A stretch of 64,000 nucleotides of DNA from RUG369 sp050949645. Its GTDB lineage: Bacteria; Planctomycetota; Planctomycetia; Pirellulales; Thermoguttaceae. Below, in pieces: positions 8,482-18,165 of this stretch; within the stretch, counting starts at the first letter, position 1, and each line of letters opens with the position of its first letter. A program made the position numbers and the translations under genes. The notes under the pieces were generated by a model, which saw only the letters and a list, made by a program, of their open reading frames with translations, did no database searches and had not been told where the DNA came from. The stretch is from assembly GCA_050949645.1 (NCBI GenBank), contig JBMNGC010000001.1:1116001-1180000 (forward strand). Reading direction: 5' to 3'.

Positions 8482-9684
8482 TCATTCTTCAATCCATTCT
8501 GAGCGGATCAGCTGCGGCGCAGTCGACTCCGTCCACTCGACGACGTCCTCTTCGCTGAAATCTCCGCCGGAGGAAAACGCCGACGCGGGCTCAACCAACG
8601 TAAAGATGCGATTAAATCGATCGAAACCGCGACTCATAAAATCGTTGGGATCCGTCGAATGATTCAAACCAAACGCATGCCCAAGTTCGTGCAAGCCGGC
8701 GCCAAGCGTCGAAGCGGTCAACGCCCACCGCGTGTTGCGATATGCGGAATCGCGCGACCAGACGTCGGAAATAGGAGTTGGATCGCTAAGCCAGTCGATC
8801 GCGTCGCTCAGGTCGTCAGGCCATGCAAAGAGAGTGTTCGCGTCGAGCATTGCAGCCAAATCGGAACCGAGCGCTATTCGTCCCTGGTCCTCGCCAGGCT
8901 TGGATCCCCCGCCAAACGCCGTCACGATAAAATAGCATGCGTTCTCAGAATATGCCGGCCCGGAAACGACCTCTTTATAAACCTCGTTAAACCTTTCGAG
9001 CTCAGACTTTGCGCAATACTCCTCTTTAGTTCTTTTACCGCGTTGCTTCCATACGACGACCTGACCAGCGTCGTCCGTTTCTAGTCTGAAGGTGCGACGT
9101 CCGTAACCAGCGTCGTAAAGCCGCTCCGCTGTTGCTGTCTGCCATAGGCGCGCGGCTGTTTGAAGTTTTCCAACAAAATTAGTCGACGGGACTTCGTCGT
9201 CAGATCGACCGTCAAGCCACTCTGGCGGAACCTCCACCTCATGTAGACCTGATGAATCAAAAAAATAGATCAGGCGGAGAAAGCGTGGATTTCTGTTCGG
9301 ACGATAAATCAGCGTAAAATCAAGTCGCTGAGCGTCGGCAGAGATAGAAAGTCGATTAACGCCTTCTGTAAGTTCTGCAAGAATCTTAAAGCGACCGCGG
9401 TATATCTTCGATCGCATGATCCTCGACGGCAAGGAAGACGAAAGATTCTCAACGACCGCCGTTCCCTCTTGCACGTCAGGAATTTCACCGCGAAGCAGGA
9501 CGACAGGAAAACGAACGACTTCAAAATCCTCGTAATTTGCTATCGTGATTTTCGGCCCTACCGGCTGAGAGTCGTCCGGGTTGCCGTTCGCATGACGGGC
9601 AAAAACCAACGTCGCCAGAATGCATATGGTTACAGCGACGAAGGTTTTTTGAAAACAACTCGCTTTAATAATCTTCACACTCAT
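8482..9684 (-). CDS. secreted zinc metalloprotease-like protein (HExxHxxGxxH)
   Basis: The N terminus is a signal peptide (basic start, then FVAVTICILATLVFA). The catalytic signature HELGHAFGLNH begins near residue 332 and is followed by DFMSRGF, which could supply the Met-turn of metzincins. The 150 residues before it resemble the 'putative peptidase family' found in fungi and some bacteria (PF12044-like, by memory of its pattern, unconfirmed). The substrate is unknown. The ATG at 9684 is preferred over an in-frame TTG one codon earlier. It starts 11 bases after the CstA stop on the same strand, so the two are probably co-transcribed although functionally unrelated at first sight. Confidence 0.75.
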   Translation of the reverse strand: MSVKIIKASCFQKTFVAVTICILATLVFARHANGNPDDSQPVGPKITIANYEDFEVVRFPVVLLRGEIPDVQEGTAVVENLSSSLPSRIMRSKIYRGRFKILAELTEGVNRLSISADAQRLDFTLIYRPNRNPRFLRLIYFFDSSGLHEVEVPPEWLDGRSDDEVPSTNFVGKLQTAARLWQTATAERLYDAGYGRRTFRLETDDAGQVVVWKQRGKRTKEEYCAKSELERFNEVYKEVVSGPAYSENACYFIVTAFGGGSKPGEDQGRIALGSDLAAMLDANTLFAWPDDLSDAIDWLSDPTPISDVWSRDSAYRNTRWALTASTLGAGLHELGHAFGLNHSTDPNDFMSRGFDRFNRIFTLVEPASAFSSGGDFSEEDVVEWTESTAPQLIRSEWIEE

Positions 9685-9695
9685 CAATAGCAGCG

Positions 9696-11321
9696 TTACG
9701 ACTGAATCTTAGCAGACGAGTCCGAAGCCTCTTTTGGCGTCTCGGGCGCAGAAGTGGAGTCCGATGCGAAGGTTGCAGGCTCTTCCATTTGAATCTCAGG
9801 TTTCTTAGAAAACACCACTCCGCGTCGAATGCACCATCCAATGTAAAGGACGGAGAGGAACGCGCTGACAATGTAGGACGTATGTAAATCGAGTCCCGAT
9901 CCGACGAGCTTAAATCCGTCGGTTTGCCCAGTACCCCAGAGGTATAACGAAGAAAGGAAGGCCCCGAGTCCAACAGGACCGTTATGCTCGGCAGAGGTCC
10001 ATAGGATAAAGGTCAATACAATAAACATCATGAAAGCGCCAGGAATCGCCGCAATCCATCCTTGCTTTTTCATTGCGTAAAGCCATACGCAACCGCCGCC
10101 GAGGGTGAATACGGCGAGTGTCTGATTCCCCCATGCAAAGTAGTTCCAAAGCTGACCAAAAGATTTGGCGTCCGTGTTCGACCACACAAGTAGTAAGGCG
10201 ACGAGCACGCATAGCGGGATGCAAAACATGATTCGGTTCAGAAACGGTTTCTGATTAACCTTGAGCATCTCCGCTAGACTCAAACGCAAACTGCGCATAG
10301 CGGTATCGCCAGACGTAATAGCGAGGATAATAACCGCAATCACAGTAACGGCGCCTAAACCTTTTCCAAGGAAACCTGACGTAATATACGGTAGGACCCT
10401 GGCTGGAGCTTCTTTCCAAAGCTCCGGCGAATGATTGTATACGGCGAGCGCCCCGGCGGCCCATACCATCGCAATGATGCCCTCAAGGACCATCATGCCA
10501 TAGAACGAAGATCGCGCCTGTCGCTCCGTTTTCATTGTGCGCGCAATAATCGGAGACTGGGTCGCGTGGAAACCTGAGAGAATCCCGCAAGCAATCGTTA
10601 CGAAAAGGCACGGAATAAGAGGATTGTCGACAAGGAACCCTGTCTTAAGTTTGGCAAACTCGGCGGATTCTTGCAAAATCGAGGGGTCTTTTACGCCATT
10701 GATGAAAAGCGAAATCATTAGAAACGCGCTTCCTAACAGCAACAGACCGCCAAAAATCGGATAGAACATACCGATAATCTTGTCGACGGGAAAAAGTGTT
10801 GCTGCGGCGTAATATAGGAAGATTACGGCAACGGCGTACCAAAAAATTTGACCGTCTGGGAAGAAGACAGAATCGATTAGATTTGCGGGGACGTTAATGA
10901 AAACCGCGACAATCAGCAGAAGCAAGGCGCACATGAAAATGGCGAAGAAACCGTAGACCGTCCTACCGAGCGTCATTTTAACGAAGTTCGGAAGGTTCGA
11001 TCCGCCGTTTCGAAGCGACGCCATCCCGGAGATAAAGTCGTGCGTGGCGCCGCCGATGATATTGCCAATCGGAATAATCAAAAAGACGATCGCTCCGAAC
11101 TTAATGCCCGCAATGACGCCAATCACGGGTCCAATTCCCGCAATATTCAGCAATTGAATGAGCATGTTCTTCCAGTGTGGAAGAACGATGTAATCGACCC
11201 CGTCGCCATACTTGATCGCTGGCGTAACACGATCATCCGGTCCTAACACCTTTTCTACAAAACGTCCATAAGTGTAATAACCGACTGTTAAAATCAATAG
11301 TCCAACGCAGAACAACAACAT
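9696..11321 (-). CDS. cstA: CstA-family carbon starvation protein (peptide/pyruvate transporter)
   Basis: A polytopic inner-membrane carrier of the CstA family, members of which import peptides or pyruvate during carbon limitation. About 541 aa from the ATG at 11321, near the shorter family form. Seen: YTYGRFVEKVLG, HWKNMLIQLLNIAGIGPVIG, GGATHDFISGMASLRNGGSNLP, and SGDTAMRSLRLSLAE. Roughly 14 hydrophobic segments are present. The last 45 residues are hydrophilic and Ser/Thr/Glu-rich. An in-frame start seven codons upstream (11342) is possible. It is followed by the metalloprotease gene after only 11 bases. Confidence 0.9.
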   Translation of the reverse strand: MLLFCVGLLILTVGYYTYGRFVEKVLGPDDRVTPAIKYGDGVDYIVLPHWKNMLIQLLNIAGIGPVIGVIAGIKFGAIVFLIIPIGNIIGGATHDFISGMASLRNGGSNLPNFVKMTLGRTVYGFFAIFMCALLLLIVAVFINVPANLIDSVFFPDGQIFWYAVAVIFLYYAAATLFPVDKIIGMFYPIFGGLLLLGSAFLMISLFINGVKDPSILQESAEFAKLKTGFLVDNPLIPCLFVTIACGILSGFHATQSPIIARTMKTERQARSSFYGMMVLEGIIAMVWAAGALAVYNHSPELWKEAPARVLPYITSGFLGKGLGAVTVIAVIILAITSGDTAMRSLRLSLAEMLKVNQKPFLNRIMFCIPLCVLVALLLVWSNTDAKSFGQLWNYFAWGNQTLAVFTLGGGCVWLYAMKKQGWIAAIPGAFMMFIVLTFILWTSAEHNGPVGLGAFLSSLYLWGTGQTDGFKLVGSGLDLHTSYIVSAFLSVLYIGWCIRRGVVFSKKPEIQMEEPATFASDSTSAPETPKEASDSSAKIQS

Positions 11322-11531
11322 TTCATACTCCTTACGAGTCAATCGTTGTGAACCGTCGATAATGCCGAACCAACGTTTGATTTTGTCGATTCTACCACGC
11401 AGACGAGAGGAAACAAGAGCGCGCAGCGCTGTCTCTGCATTCTAAAATATGACGGAATCTGCTTGTAACGCCTGACGGAAAGACGATACGCTAAAGAGGG
11501 CTTCATAAACGTGTTCGAGAAGAAAAAGCGC

Positions 11532-11560
11532 TTGAAAAAGGGCGTCGCACACGTTATATT
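11532..11560 (+). promoter_or_regulatory. putative sigma-70 type promoter for the DUF4340 gene
   Basis: TTGAAA at 11532-11537 and TATATT at 11555-11560 are separated by 17 bp. The implied start near 11567 lies 42-120 bases before the possible start codons of the next gene. Confidence 0.6.
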
Positions 11561-11608
11561 GCTTGAGTTCGCGTTCAGAATCTCGACGTAGAACGCAAGA
11601 TCAGGCGT

Positions 11609-13147
11609 TTGACAAAGTTTTGCATACGTATGACGCCCGACATAGACGCAAAATCCTCAAGCGCGACGCCATTAGAAGATACTCAGATGAAAAACGAGAA
11701 AAATCACGAGGTACTTAAATCAATCGTTATTGGGCTCGTCGCCCTTGCCGCGCTCTTTTGCTGGCTCGAATTTCAACCGCGATTGCCGAATCAAAAACCT
11801 AAGGAAAAGATCGGTAAGAAGCTTTTCGAACACTTCGACGACCCCGCGAAAATGACGAAAATCGAGTTCGCCGGAATCGATCCTGAAACTGGCAACTTGC
11901 GCCAACTTGACCTGATCCGCGACGGGCAGCAATGGCGGTTGCCAGCTATGTCGGGCTTTCCCGCTGAAAACTCCGACCGTTTGGCAAAAGTTGTCGCGCC
12001 TCTCATGCAACTTACCGTGCTCGACGTGGTCGATGAAACGACTAAAACGGCTGATCTCCATAAAATCGCGGCCTTCCATAGAGAGTGCGGGCTCGTCCAT
12101 CCTATGAACTACGACGTCGACCTTGATCTCAATCAGAAAAGCTCTGAAACAGACGCCGAATCTGAAAACATGGCGAAGGGCGCCGCTCTACAAGTCAAAA
12201 TCGAGGGTGAAGGCGGAGACGAACTCCTAGACCTTTTAATCGGCGGCCGCGCGCCAGAGAGTTCTGCGACCAGGGACGATCGTTTTATACGGCTACCTAA
12301 CGAAGAGGTCGTTTATACCGCCGACTTCATTGGAGATTCCACGCAGGGGATCGGCGCAACGGAATTCACAGAATTTCCAGATCGCGTGTCGTTCAAACCT
12401 ATTGATTGGGTCGATCGCGACCTGCTGCGTATTAGCCGATGGGATATTCTCTATCTAGCAGCGCGCGATTACAGCTTTTCGATCGTGAAAAGTGAGAACG
12501 AGATAAAGACCGAAAACTACCAATCGGAAGGAGTCGCGCTCTTCAAACAGGATCCGACAAATTCGTCGTCACGCCTCTGGTCCCTTGAAACTCGATTTGA
12601 ACAGAACGCGGAAGGAATCTGGCGTGAAAATAAAGACGTCGAGCCTGAATCGGCCAATAACGACGCGCTCAATGAAACCGCAGACGTCTTGGGCAAGCTC
12701 AACATTGTCGACGTTCGTAAAAAGCCAGCGACACTCGCCGCGCTCTTCCATGCTTCAAACCTTGGCGCGCAACTCGCGACGCATGCTGAAACGCTGTCGG
12801 AATTCGGATTCGCTCTGACTGACGTCGATCCTCTTGATCTCTCTCGAATTGAACCCAGTCTCATTGGAGAAGGCGGCGCAGTTGAAATAACGACAAAAAA
12901 CGGCGTCAAAATCGCCGTCCTCTTTGGGAAGAAGTTTGAGGACATGCGCGTCGTTCTGGCATACGCCTCCTACTCTCGCGACGCGTTGGCCGCTAACGCC
13001 GACGACGAGGCGGAAGTTGTGTTTCTTGAACCGGAAGCGAAACAAAAAGCGTCGCTTAAAAACGAACGATTTGCCGATTGGTTTTATTTGATCGAAGAAT
13101 CGGACTATGAAAAACTTCACTTTAGACTTTCAGAATCGTTGAAGTGA
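11609..13147 (+). CDS. DUF4340-domain membrane-anchored protein
   Basis: Members of this family have one N-terminal membrane anchor and a large external beta-rich region; some are encoded with GldG/ABC transporter genes in gliding or export clusters. Here the anchor is SIVIGLVALAALFCWLEF, followed by about 440 residues containing the family-like stretch KIEFAG...LIRDGQQWRLP, repeated more weakly further on. There is no ABC transporter gene in the window, so this copy is an orphan. The start is uncertain: candidates are 11609, 11630 and 11687. The last gives a short cytoplasmic tail (MKNEKNHEVL) and fits the family best. Biological role unknown. Confidence 0.75.
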   Translation: MTKFCIRMTPDIDAKSSSATPLEDTQMKNEKNHEVLKSIVIGLVALAALFCWLEFQPRLPNQKPKEKIGKKLFEHFDDPAKMTKIEFAGIDPETGNLRQLDLIRDGQQWRLPAMSGFPAENSDRLAKVVAPLMQLTVLDVVDETTKTADLHKIAAFHRECGLVHPMNYDVDLDLNQKSSETDAESENMAKGAALQVKIEGEGGDELLDLLIGGRAPESSATRDDRFIRLPNEEVVYTADFIGDSTQGIGATEFTEFPDRVSFKPIDWVDRDLLRISRWDILYLAARDYSFSIVKSENEIKTENYQSEGVALFKQDPTNSSSRLWSLETRFEQNAEGIWRENKDVEPESANNDALNETADVLGKLNIVDVRKKPATLAALFHASNLGAQLATHAETLSEFGFALTDVDPLDLSRIEPSLIGEGGAVEITTKNGVKIAVLFGKKFEDMRVVLAYASYSRDALAANADDEAEVVFLEPEAKQKASLKNERFADWFYLIEESDYEKLHFRLSESLK

Positions 13148-13198
13148 CGTAGAGCGTCCTCGCCGGGAGTTCGAACGTCCGAAAGGTAAACGTTCCAC

Positions 13199-14185
13199 AT
13201 GATGACTAACGCGCACCCAGACCGTTACGTGCTCATTTCCGTCAACCCCAAGGCGGGACGCAAGTCGCCTCGCGAACGCGCCAACCGCCTCATGAAGACG
13301 TTGCAAGATAAAGGCTTTTCAGTGGAGATGCATACCGATCTCGACCTTGTCTCCAATCGCGCTAATGAATTGTTCGCGGAAGACAAATTGCGAGCGCTCG
13401 TTGGAGTTGGAGGCGATGGAACTGCAAGCGAACTGACGAACCGAACGGCGCCAGGCGTTCCTATCACGCTATTGCCTTCTGGCACCGCCAACCTGATAGC
13501 CAAATACCTTAAGATTCCCTTTGATCCGGGAAAACTGGCGGAAATGATCGAAACAGGGAAAACCATAACCTTGGACGCCGGCAGAGCTAACGATCGACTC
13601 TTTCTAGTTATGGTGAGCGCAGGAATCGACGCCGACGTCGTTAGTAGAGTTCATTCTGCTCGAGAGGAAAGCTACCGCCTCAATACTAAAAAAGGGGCTC
13701 ACATCAGTTACTTGTCGTACATAAAACCGACCTTCAAATCGATTGGTTCATACAAGTATCCTAAGATCGTTACCGAGCTTCTTGACACGCCCGACAAGCG
13801 AAAGATTACAGGAAAATGGTCCTTCGTCTTCAATCTTCCTCGATACGGCTGGGGACTGCCCCTTGTTCCGAAGTGCGTTGGACTCGATCAAAAACTTGAC
13901 TACTGTATCTTTCAAGGAGGGAAGCTGTGTATGGCGTTGATCAACGTATTTTTCGCGCAGCTAGGCGGTATGCACCGTTTCCTTCCCAATGCTAAGATCG
14001 GTCAAAATACGCGTTTCAAGCTCGTTGTCGACTCAGAGAGCCCTGACGTCACCGTTCCCTATCAGATTGACGGCGATCCTGGCGGGAATTTGCCAGTTGA
14101 AATTGAGACGATACCGAGTCGTTTTACCGTATTAGCTCCGCGTCACATCGTCGACAAGCGAAGACGCGATTGCCAAAAACGATAA
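13199..14185 (+). CDS. diacylglycerol kinase family lipid kinase
   Basis: Predicted ATP-dependent kinase of a lipid such as diacylglycerol or a sphingoid base, at the inner face of the membrane. The N-terminal catalytic domain shows ISVNPKAGR, the nucleotide-loop motif GVGGDGTASEL, and PSGTANLIAKYL. The C-terminal beta-sandwich ends with PYQIDGDPGG, the usual 'DGE'-like site, here DGD. The length of 328 aa is typical. It lies 51 bases after the DUF4340 gene and is probably co-transcribed. A GAACGT/ACGTTC inverted repeat (13173-13195) sits just before the ATG and could affect initiation. Substrate not predictable. Confidence 0.88.
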   Translation: MMTNAHPDRYVLISVNPKAGRKSPRERANRLMKTLQDKGFSVEMHTDLDLVSNRANELFAEDKLRALVGVGGDGTASELTNRTAPGVPITLLPSGTANLIAKYLKIPFDPGKLAEMIETGKTITLDAGRANDRLFLVMVSAGIDADVVSRVHSAREESYRLNTKKGAHISYLSYIKPTFKSIGSYKYPKIVTELLDTPDKRKITGKWSFVFNLPRYGWGLPLVPKCVGLDQKLDYCIFQGGKLCMALINVFFAQLGGMHRFLPNAKIGQNTRFKLVVDSESPDVTVPYQIDGDPGGNLPVEIETIPSRFTVLAPRHIVDKRRRDCQKR

Positions 14186-14540
14186 TGTACAGTAACTTTT
14201 TCGCACGACAGTACCGGCGCTCGGTCTTTTTAAAAGGTCGTGAAGAGATCCTTTCTTTGTGGACCGTCGTATGTAAAGGCTGATTATCTGCGCATCTGAA
14301 ATGATCTTGCATAGCCCTTCTCCATATGCAAAGCAAGGTAAATAAGAATATTTTGACAAAAATCGAGTATTTATTTTTAATTGTTTTTTGAAAATAACGC
14401 GGTATTTCTTCGTGTCCGGTCCAGCCCTCAAACTTTGGTTAGCCTTCATTAAAACGTTGCGTTTTTAAATTTTTTCTATAGAATCGAGGCTACGTCGGTT
14501 TATCCGGCTGATTTATTCACGTGCAAATAAACCATTACTC
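14186..14540. other. 355-base AT-rich intergenic region
   Basis: No coding region is supported. It holds a weak AAAGG/CCTTT hairpin near 14234-14253 that may end the lipid kinase transcript, and a good promoter at 14353-14381. The region is much richer in A and T than the flanking genes. Confidence 0.6.
14353..14381 (+). promoter_or_regulatory. putative sigma-70 type promoter upstream of Ser/Thr kinase gene
   Basis: A consensus -35 TTGACA (14353-14358), a 17-bp spacer and TTTAAT (14376-14381, 5 of 6). The implied leader to the kinase start is about 150 nt. Confidence 0.6.
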
Positions 14541-15425
14541 GTGGACGGCCAAATGGGATTTCTGGAAAAGCTCTTTGGAAAGAAGAAACTGGATTACAAG
14601 AACCGTTTTGTTCTGATGAAAGCCGCGATATCGGGCACAATGTCCGAATTTTACATGGCCCGAGATCGTGAAACAGATCAAATCGTCGGGCTTAAAATTC
14701 TGGACCAGGAGAAGACGAATCTCATCGAAGAACGCTATAGGGGAATAAAGGGGCTTCGTAAGCCTCGCGAAGGAGAGATCGCGCTACAGTTCGATCATCC
14801 TTACATAGTCAAAACCTTCGAAGAAGGATTTACGACCGACGGCGACCAGTATTTGGTCATGGAATACCTTGAAGGAACCGGACTCAATAATATCCTTATG
14901 ATCAAGCAGGATATGCTTGCCGGCGGACGTATGCGCTACATTCGACAATGCGCAGAAGCGTTATCGGAGGTGCACAAGGCTGGTTTTATCCACAAGGATT
15001 ATTGCCCTCGCAACCTGATCTTTACCGGCGACGGTCAGATCCTCAAACTCACGGACTTTGGTCTCTCCGTTCCGAACAAGCCGCCGTTCACTGACCCCGG
15101 AAACCGAACGGGCACCCCTAACTACATGGCGCCCGAGCTTATCCGCCGGCGGCCGACGAACGAGCAAATTGATATCTTTGCGTTTGGCGTTACGATGTAC
15201 GAACTCTGTACGCGCGAGTTGCCTTGGCCTCGCGGTACCACCGGCCTTGCGGCAATGACGCATGACCAACCGCCGGAGCCGATTACTGCTTATCGTCCCA
15301 ACATAAATCCAACCCTTGCCAAGGCGATCCACTGGTGCTTAGAAGCTGATCCGAAAAACCGGTGCCCTTCGATGGACGCTTTCCTGGCGATGATCCAAAA
15401 AGTCAAATATGAAGACGTGATCTGA
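14541..15425 (+). CDS. small Ser/Thr protein kinase with atypical catalytic loop
   Basis: A soluble protein of about 290 aa consisting almost only of a kinase domain. Seen: the beta-3 lysine in VGLKIL (K52), the hinge YLVMEYLEG, the catalytic loop FIHKDYCPRNLIF, LTDFGLS, and GTPNYMAPEL. Two departures from the Hanks consensus stand out. The glycine-rich loop is replaced by AAISGTMSEFY, and the loop lysine of HRDLKPxN is a cysteine. The essential Lys, Asp, Asn and DFG are kept, so activity is possible. The start is GTG 14541 or ATG 14553; no strong ribosome site is seen. It is monocistronic, with a bidirectional terminator behind it. Confidence 0.88.
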   Translation: MDGQMGFLEKLFGKKKLDYKNRFVLMKAAISGTMSEFYMARDRETDQIVGLKILDQEKTNLIEERYRGIKGLRKPREGEIALQFDHPYIVKTFEEGFTTDGDQYLVMEYLEGTGLNNILMIKQDMLAGGRMRYIRQCAEALSEVHKAGFIHKDYCPRNLIFTGDGQILKLTDFGLSVPNKPPFTDPGNRTGTPNYMAPELIRRRPTNEQIDIFAFGVTMYELCTRELPWPRGTTGLAAMTHDQPPEPITAYRPNINPTLAKAIHWCLEADPKNRCPSMDAFLAMIQKVKYEDVI

Positions 15426-15450
15426 GAACGACGACGTCGACGCGTGAAAC

Positions 15451-15486
15451 AAAAAAGCGCCGTCTTGCATGAGACGGCGCTTTTTC
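15451..15486. terminator. bidirectional terminator between convergent genes
   Basis: Arms GCGCCGTCT (15457-15465) and AGACGGCGC (15472-15480), flanked by A-run and T-run, extend the stem to about 14 bp. It separates the kinase (plus) and the SGNH gene (minus). Confidence 0.92.
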
Positions 15487-15509
15487 TATGCCTTGGATCG
15501 TTCTAACCG

Positions 15510-16916
15510 TTACTCTTCAAAAAGGCGCGCAAGCGCGGCGGAAAACAACTCCATCCCGAAATTGTTCGGGTGATTGATGTTGTTTGTCATTAAAGTAAGA
15601 TACGGAACGCCTGATCTCCAAAGCTTGCCGTAAAGCATAGGCGTATCCGCAAAGGGAACGCCGTTCGCGGCGCAGAATTCTCGCAGGCCCTTAATAAGGG
15701 GCCGCGGGTCGTCGTCAATATCGCGCTCGGAAGTAAAGCCCATCCAGTCGGGACGAACGTAGTGGGGGCCCAGAATAATCCACTCGGCGCCGACGCCCTG
15801 AAAATCGGCAAGCATCTCTCCGTATTTCTTCGCAACAGTAGCTTCGTCCATGTAGGCGTCGTTGACAAACTCGGAAATAATGAGATCTGGCTTAAGATCC
15901 AAAACCTTTTCCTGATAGTTTTTCGGGCTGCCGACGGGCTCATTGCGATACGAATCGCTCGAACGACCGCCCCACGCTTCAGTTAGCATAACGACCTTAG
16001 CCTTCGGGAACATTGACTGAAGGCGATTGGCAAATTTGATTTGCCATCGCTGGTCGTCGGGAAGATAACCGCACGCCGTCACGCTGTCGCCCCACGCAAG
16101 AATACGGATCTCTTCACCGTTCATGAGCTTAGACCAAGTTTTCGGCAGAAATTTCTTCACGGCGCCGGCGTCGGAAACTTCGGGCGTCTTCTCTATGGAA
16201 TTCTCATCGTTGAATTTTCCAACGTTTTCGACAAAGCCGAGCGCGTCGAGCGGATCATGCTGAGCAGCAAAGACCTCGTCGACCGGAAAGAGCGAGGACT
16301 CGTCCAACGCCTCGCCGCGTCCGGTAACGTAAACATTGACCAAACGCGTTTGTCCGTTGTCTAAAATGGGCGGCTCGGGAGAGAGAACGCGCGGCTCGCC
16401 GACGATGATCGTCATTTTACCGTCGCGGTCGCTCGCAATCGTATCAATTCGAGATTCAACGCACCGATAACTGACCGTCACGGGCGTCTCCGCGCCGATC
16501 TTGCCGCCTTCAAGGTGCCCAAGGGCGCCGGCGGACTCGTCAAATTCGTAATCCTCGCCGCGCGTCAACGTTTCGCCGCCGGCAAGCTTAACGACGACAG
16601 ACTCAGGATCAAGCGCTCCAAAAACAGCGCATTCGCAAGCTTGGACGCCGCTCAGAACGCGCCCTTTCATCCACGAGTTAGCGTTAGGATTGAAGACGGG
16701 AAGCGAGTTCCACTTCTCGTCCGTCACAACCTTCCACGTCGAAGGCGCAATATAAAATTCGGACGTCTGCCCCTGATAGACAACCGCCACGCGACGAGCG
16801 CCGACGAGCTCAGCGTCAGGCGCAGCCGCGCTAACCAAATCGCAATGCGCCGCCAACATAATGGCGCCGAAAGCCGTCAAAAGCGTCGCCGACGCCCTAC
16901 CCATGATTCGTAGCAT
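15510..16916 (-). CDS. secreted SGNH/GDSL-type hydrolase
   Basis: Predicted exported esterase (such as a carbohydrate deacetylase); the substrate is not known. The signal peptide is MLRIMGRASATLLTAFGAIM and the following stretch. An N-terminal beta-rich region of about 240 residues precedes the SGNH domain. Block I is WGDSVTACG with the nucleophile Ser, block III is SEFVNDAYM with Asn, and the C-terminal block is NINHPNNFG with the His. The start is supported by AAGGAAC 6 nt before the ATG at 16916. It lies downstream of the aminotransferase on the same strand, but the 130-base gap and a weak hairpin between them argue for separate units. Confidence 0.85.
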   Translation of the reverse strand: MLRIMGRASATLLTAFGAIMLAAHCDLVSAAAPDAELVGARRVAVVYQGQTSEFYIAPSTWKVVTDEKWNSLPVFNPNANSWMKGRVLSGVQACECAVFGALDPESVVVKLAGGETLTRGEDYEFDESAGALGHLEGGKIGAETPVTVSYRCVESRIDTIASDRDGKMTIIVGEPRVLSPEPPILDNGQTRLVNVYVTGRGEALDESSLFPVDEVFAAQHDPLDALGFVENVGKFNDENSIEKTPEVSDAGAVKKFLPKTWSKLMNGEEIRILAWGDSVTACGYLPDDQRWQIKFANRLQSMFPKAKVVMLTEAWGGRSSDSYRNEPVGSPKNYQEKVLDLKPDLIISEFVNDAYMDEATVAKKYGEMLADFQGVGAEWIILGPHYVRPDWMGFTSERDIDDDPRPLIKGLREFCAANGVPFADTPMLYGKLWRSGVPYLTLMTNNINHPNNFGMELFSAALARLFEE

Positions 16917-17049
16917 TGTGTTCCTTTCAGATAATACCCAATTTGATAATTGTCCAATCGAGATTTTTCTAAAATGGTTCGCCAGTTAAAAATCACGAGG
17001 CTGTCTCAAAAGCGTCCGACGCGCTTTCAAACGTCTCGGAGGTCGACGA

Positions 17050-18165
17050 TCAGTCCGGATCCTTCGCAAGCTTGAGGAGAGCGTCGATTCCGCGTTCGAT
17101 CGTCTCAACGCTAGCCGCATAAGAAAGGCGGAACCTCTCGTCTCGGGCGCTAAAAACGTTACCTGGGATAATCAGTAGATCGTATTTCGTGATCGCCTTT
17201 TCAACGAAGGAGGTTCCCGTACCCCATGGGACCTTTGGAAACATATAGAACGCGCCCTTAGGATTGCCGAGATCGTAGACGTCGGAAAGTCCTTCAATCA
17301 GCATATCGCGTTTTTTACGATAAAAATCGAATGTAGGCTGCATATCGGCGTCAAGCGCGCCGAGCGCTGCAAGTTGTCCCACATGCGGCGAACAGACGAA
17401 CGTGTACTGCTGGAACTTGATCATTTCTTGCATCATTTTCGAGGGTCCATGCGCGTAACCGACACGCCAGCCCGGCATGCCGTGCGACTTGCTGAAACCG
17501 CTCATCACGATCGTTTCTTCGTTGTATTCCGCTGGAGAAACAAATTGACCGTCGCTATACGAACTGTAGATTTCATCGCTGACGAGGATGATATTGTGTT
17601 TTGCAGCAAGCTCTGCGATCCCCTTGACCTCTTCGCGAGTCGCGACGTGACCCGTCGGATTGCAAGGTGTGTTAAGAACGATCATCTTCGTTTTCGGAGT
17701 GATCGCGTCGGCTATCTTCTGGAGATCGAGACCAAAATCTGGATACGTGTCGATGCAGACAGGCGCTGCCCCGAGAATCTTTGCGAGCGACTCGTACATG
17801 ACGAAATAGGGATCGAAAAGAATAATCTCGTCGCCAGGATTCAAAAACGCAAGATAGGCGAGCAGAAGACCGCCGCTTGTGCCGCTCGTGATAAAGAGTT
17901 TGCGATCCGAATGGCTGTACTGAGCGTCAACGTCGGCCTGGAGCCGGTCGATGAGAACCTGAGCGCCCTGAGAAGGCGTATAGCCGCTCTTACCGGCGTT
18001 GATAGCTTCAATCGCCGCTTTACGACCTTCTTCTGGCATATCAAAGTCGGGCTGACCAATGGAGAGATTGATCGGATTCTTAAGCTTCGCGCCAAGGTCA
18101 AAAACGCGACGAATACCAGACGAACTAAACGTACGAGAACGATCAGAGAACCAACTTTCTTGCAT
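17050..18165 (-). CDS. PLP-dependent class I aminotransferase (aspartate aminotransferase-like)
   Basis: Fold-type I aminotransferase of subgroup I-gamma, transferring amino groups between an amino acid and a 2-oxo acid in the cytoplasm. Seen: INLSIGQPDFDMP, GYTPSQGAQ, NTPCNPTGHV, VSDEIYSSYSD, the PLP lysine in SGFSKSHGMPGWRVGYAHGP, and FRLSYAAS with the carboxylate-binding Arg. From the ATG at 18165 it is 371 aa. The frame is open for 44 more codons, to 18297, but that extension is not family-like. TTAGGAAAC just before 18165 decides the start. The exact amino acid substrate cannot be fixed. Confidence 0.92.
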   Translation of the reverse strand: MQESWFSDRSRTFSSSGIRRVFDLGAKLKNPINLSIGQPDFDMPEEGRKAAIEAINAGKSGYTPSQGAQVLIDRLQADVDAQYSHSDRKLFITSGTSGGLLLAYLAFLNPGDEIILFDPYFVMYESLAKILGAAPVCIDTYPDFGLDLQKIADAITPKTKMIVLNTPCNPTGHVATREEVKGIAELAAKHNIILVSDEIYSSYSDGQFVSPAEYNEETIVMSGFSKSHGMPGWRVGYAHGPSKMMQEMIKFQQYTFVCSPHVGQLAALGALDADMQPTFDFYRKKRDMLIEGLSDVYDLGNPKGAFYMFPKVPWGTGTSFVEKAITKYDLLIIPGNVFSARDERFRLSYAASVETIERGIDALLKLAKDPD

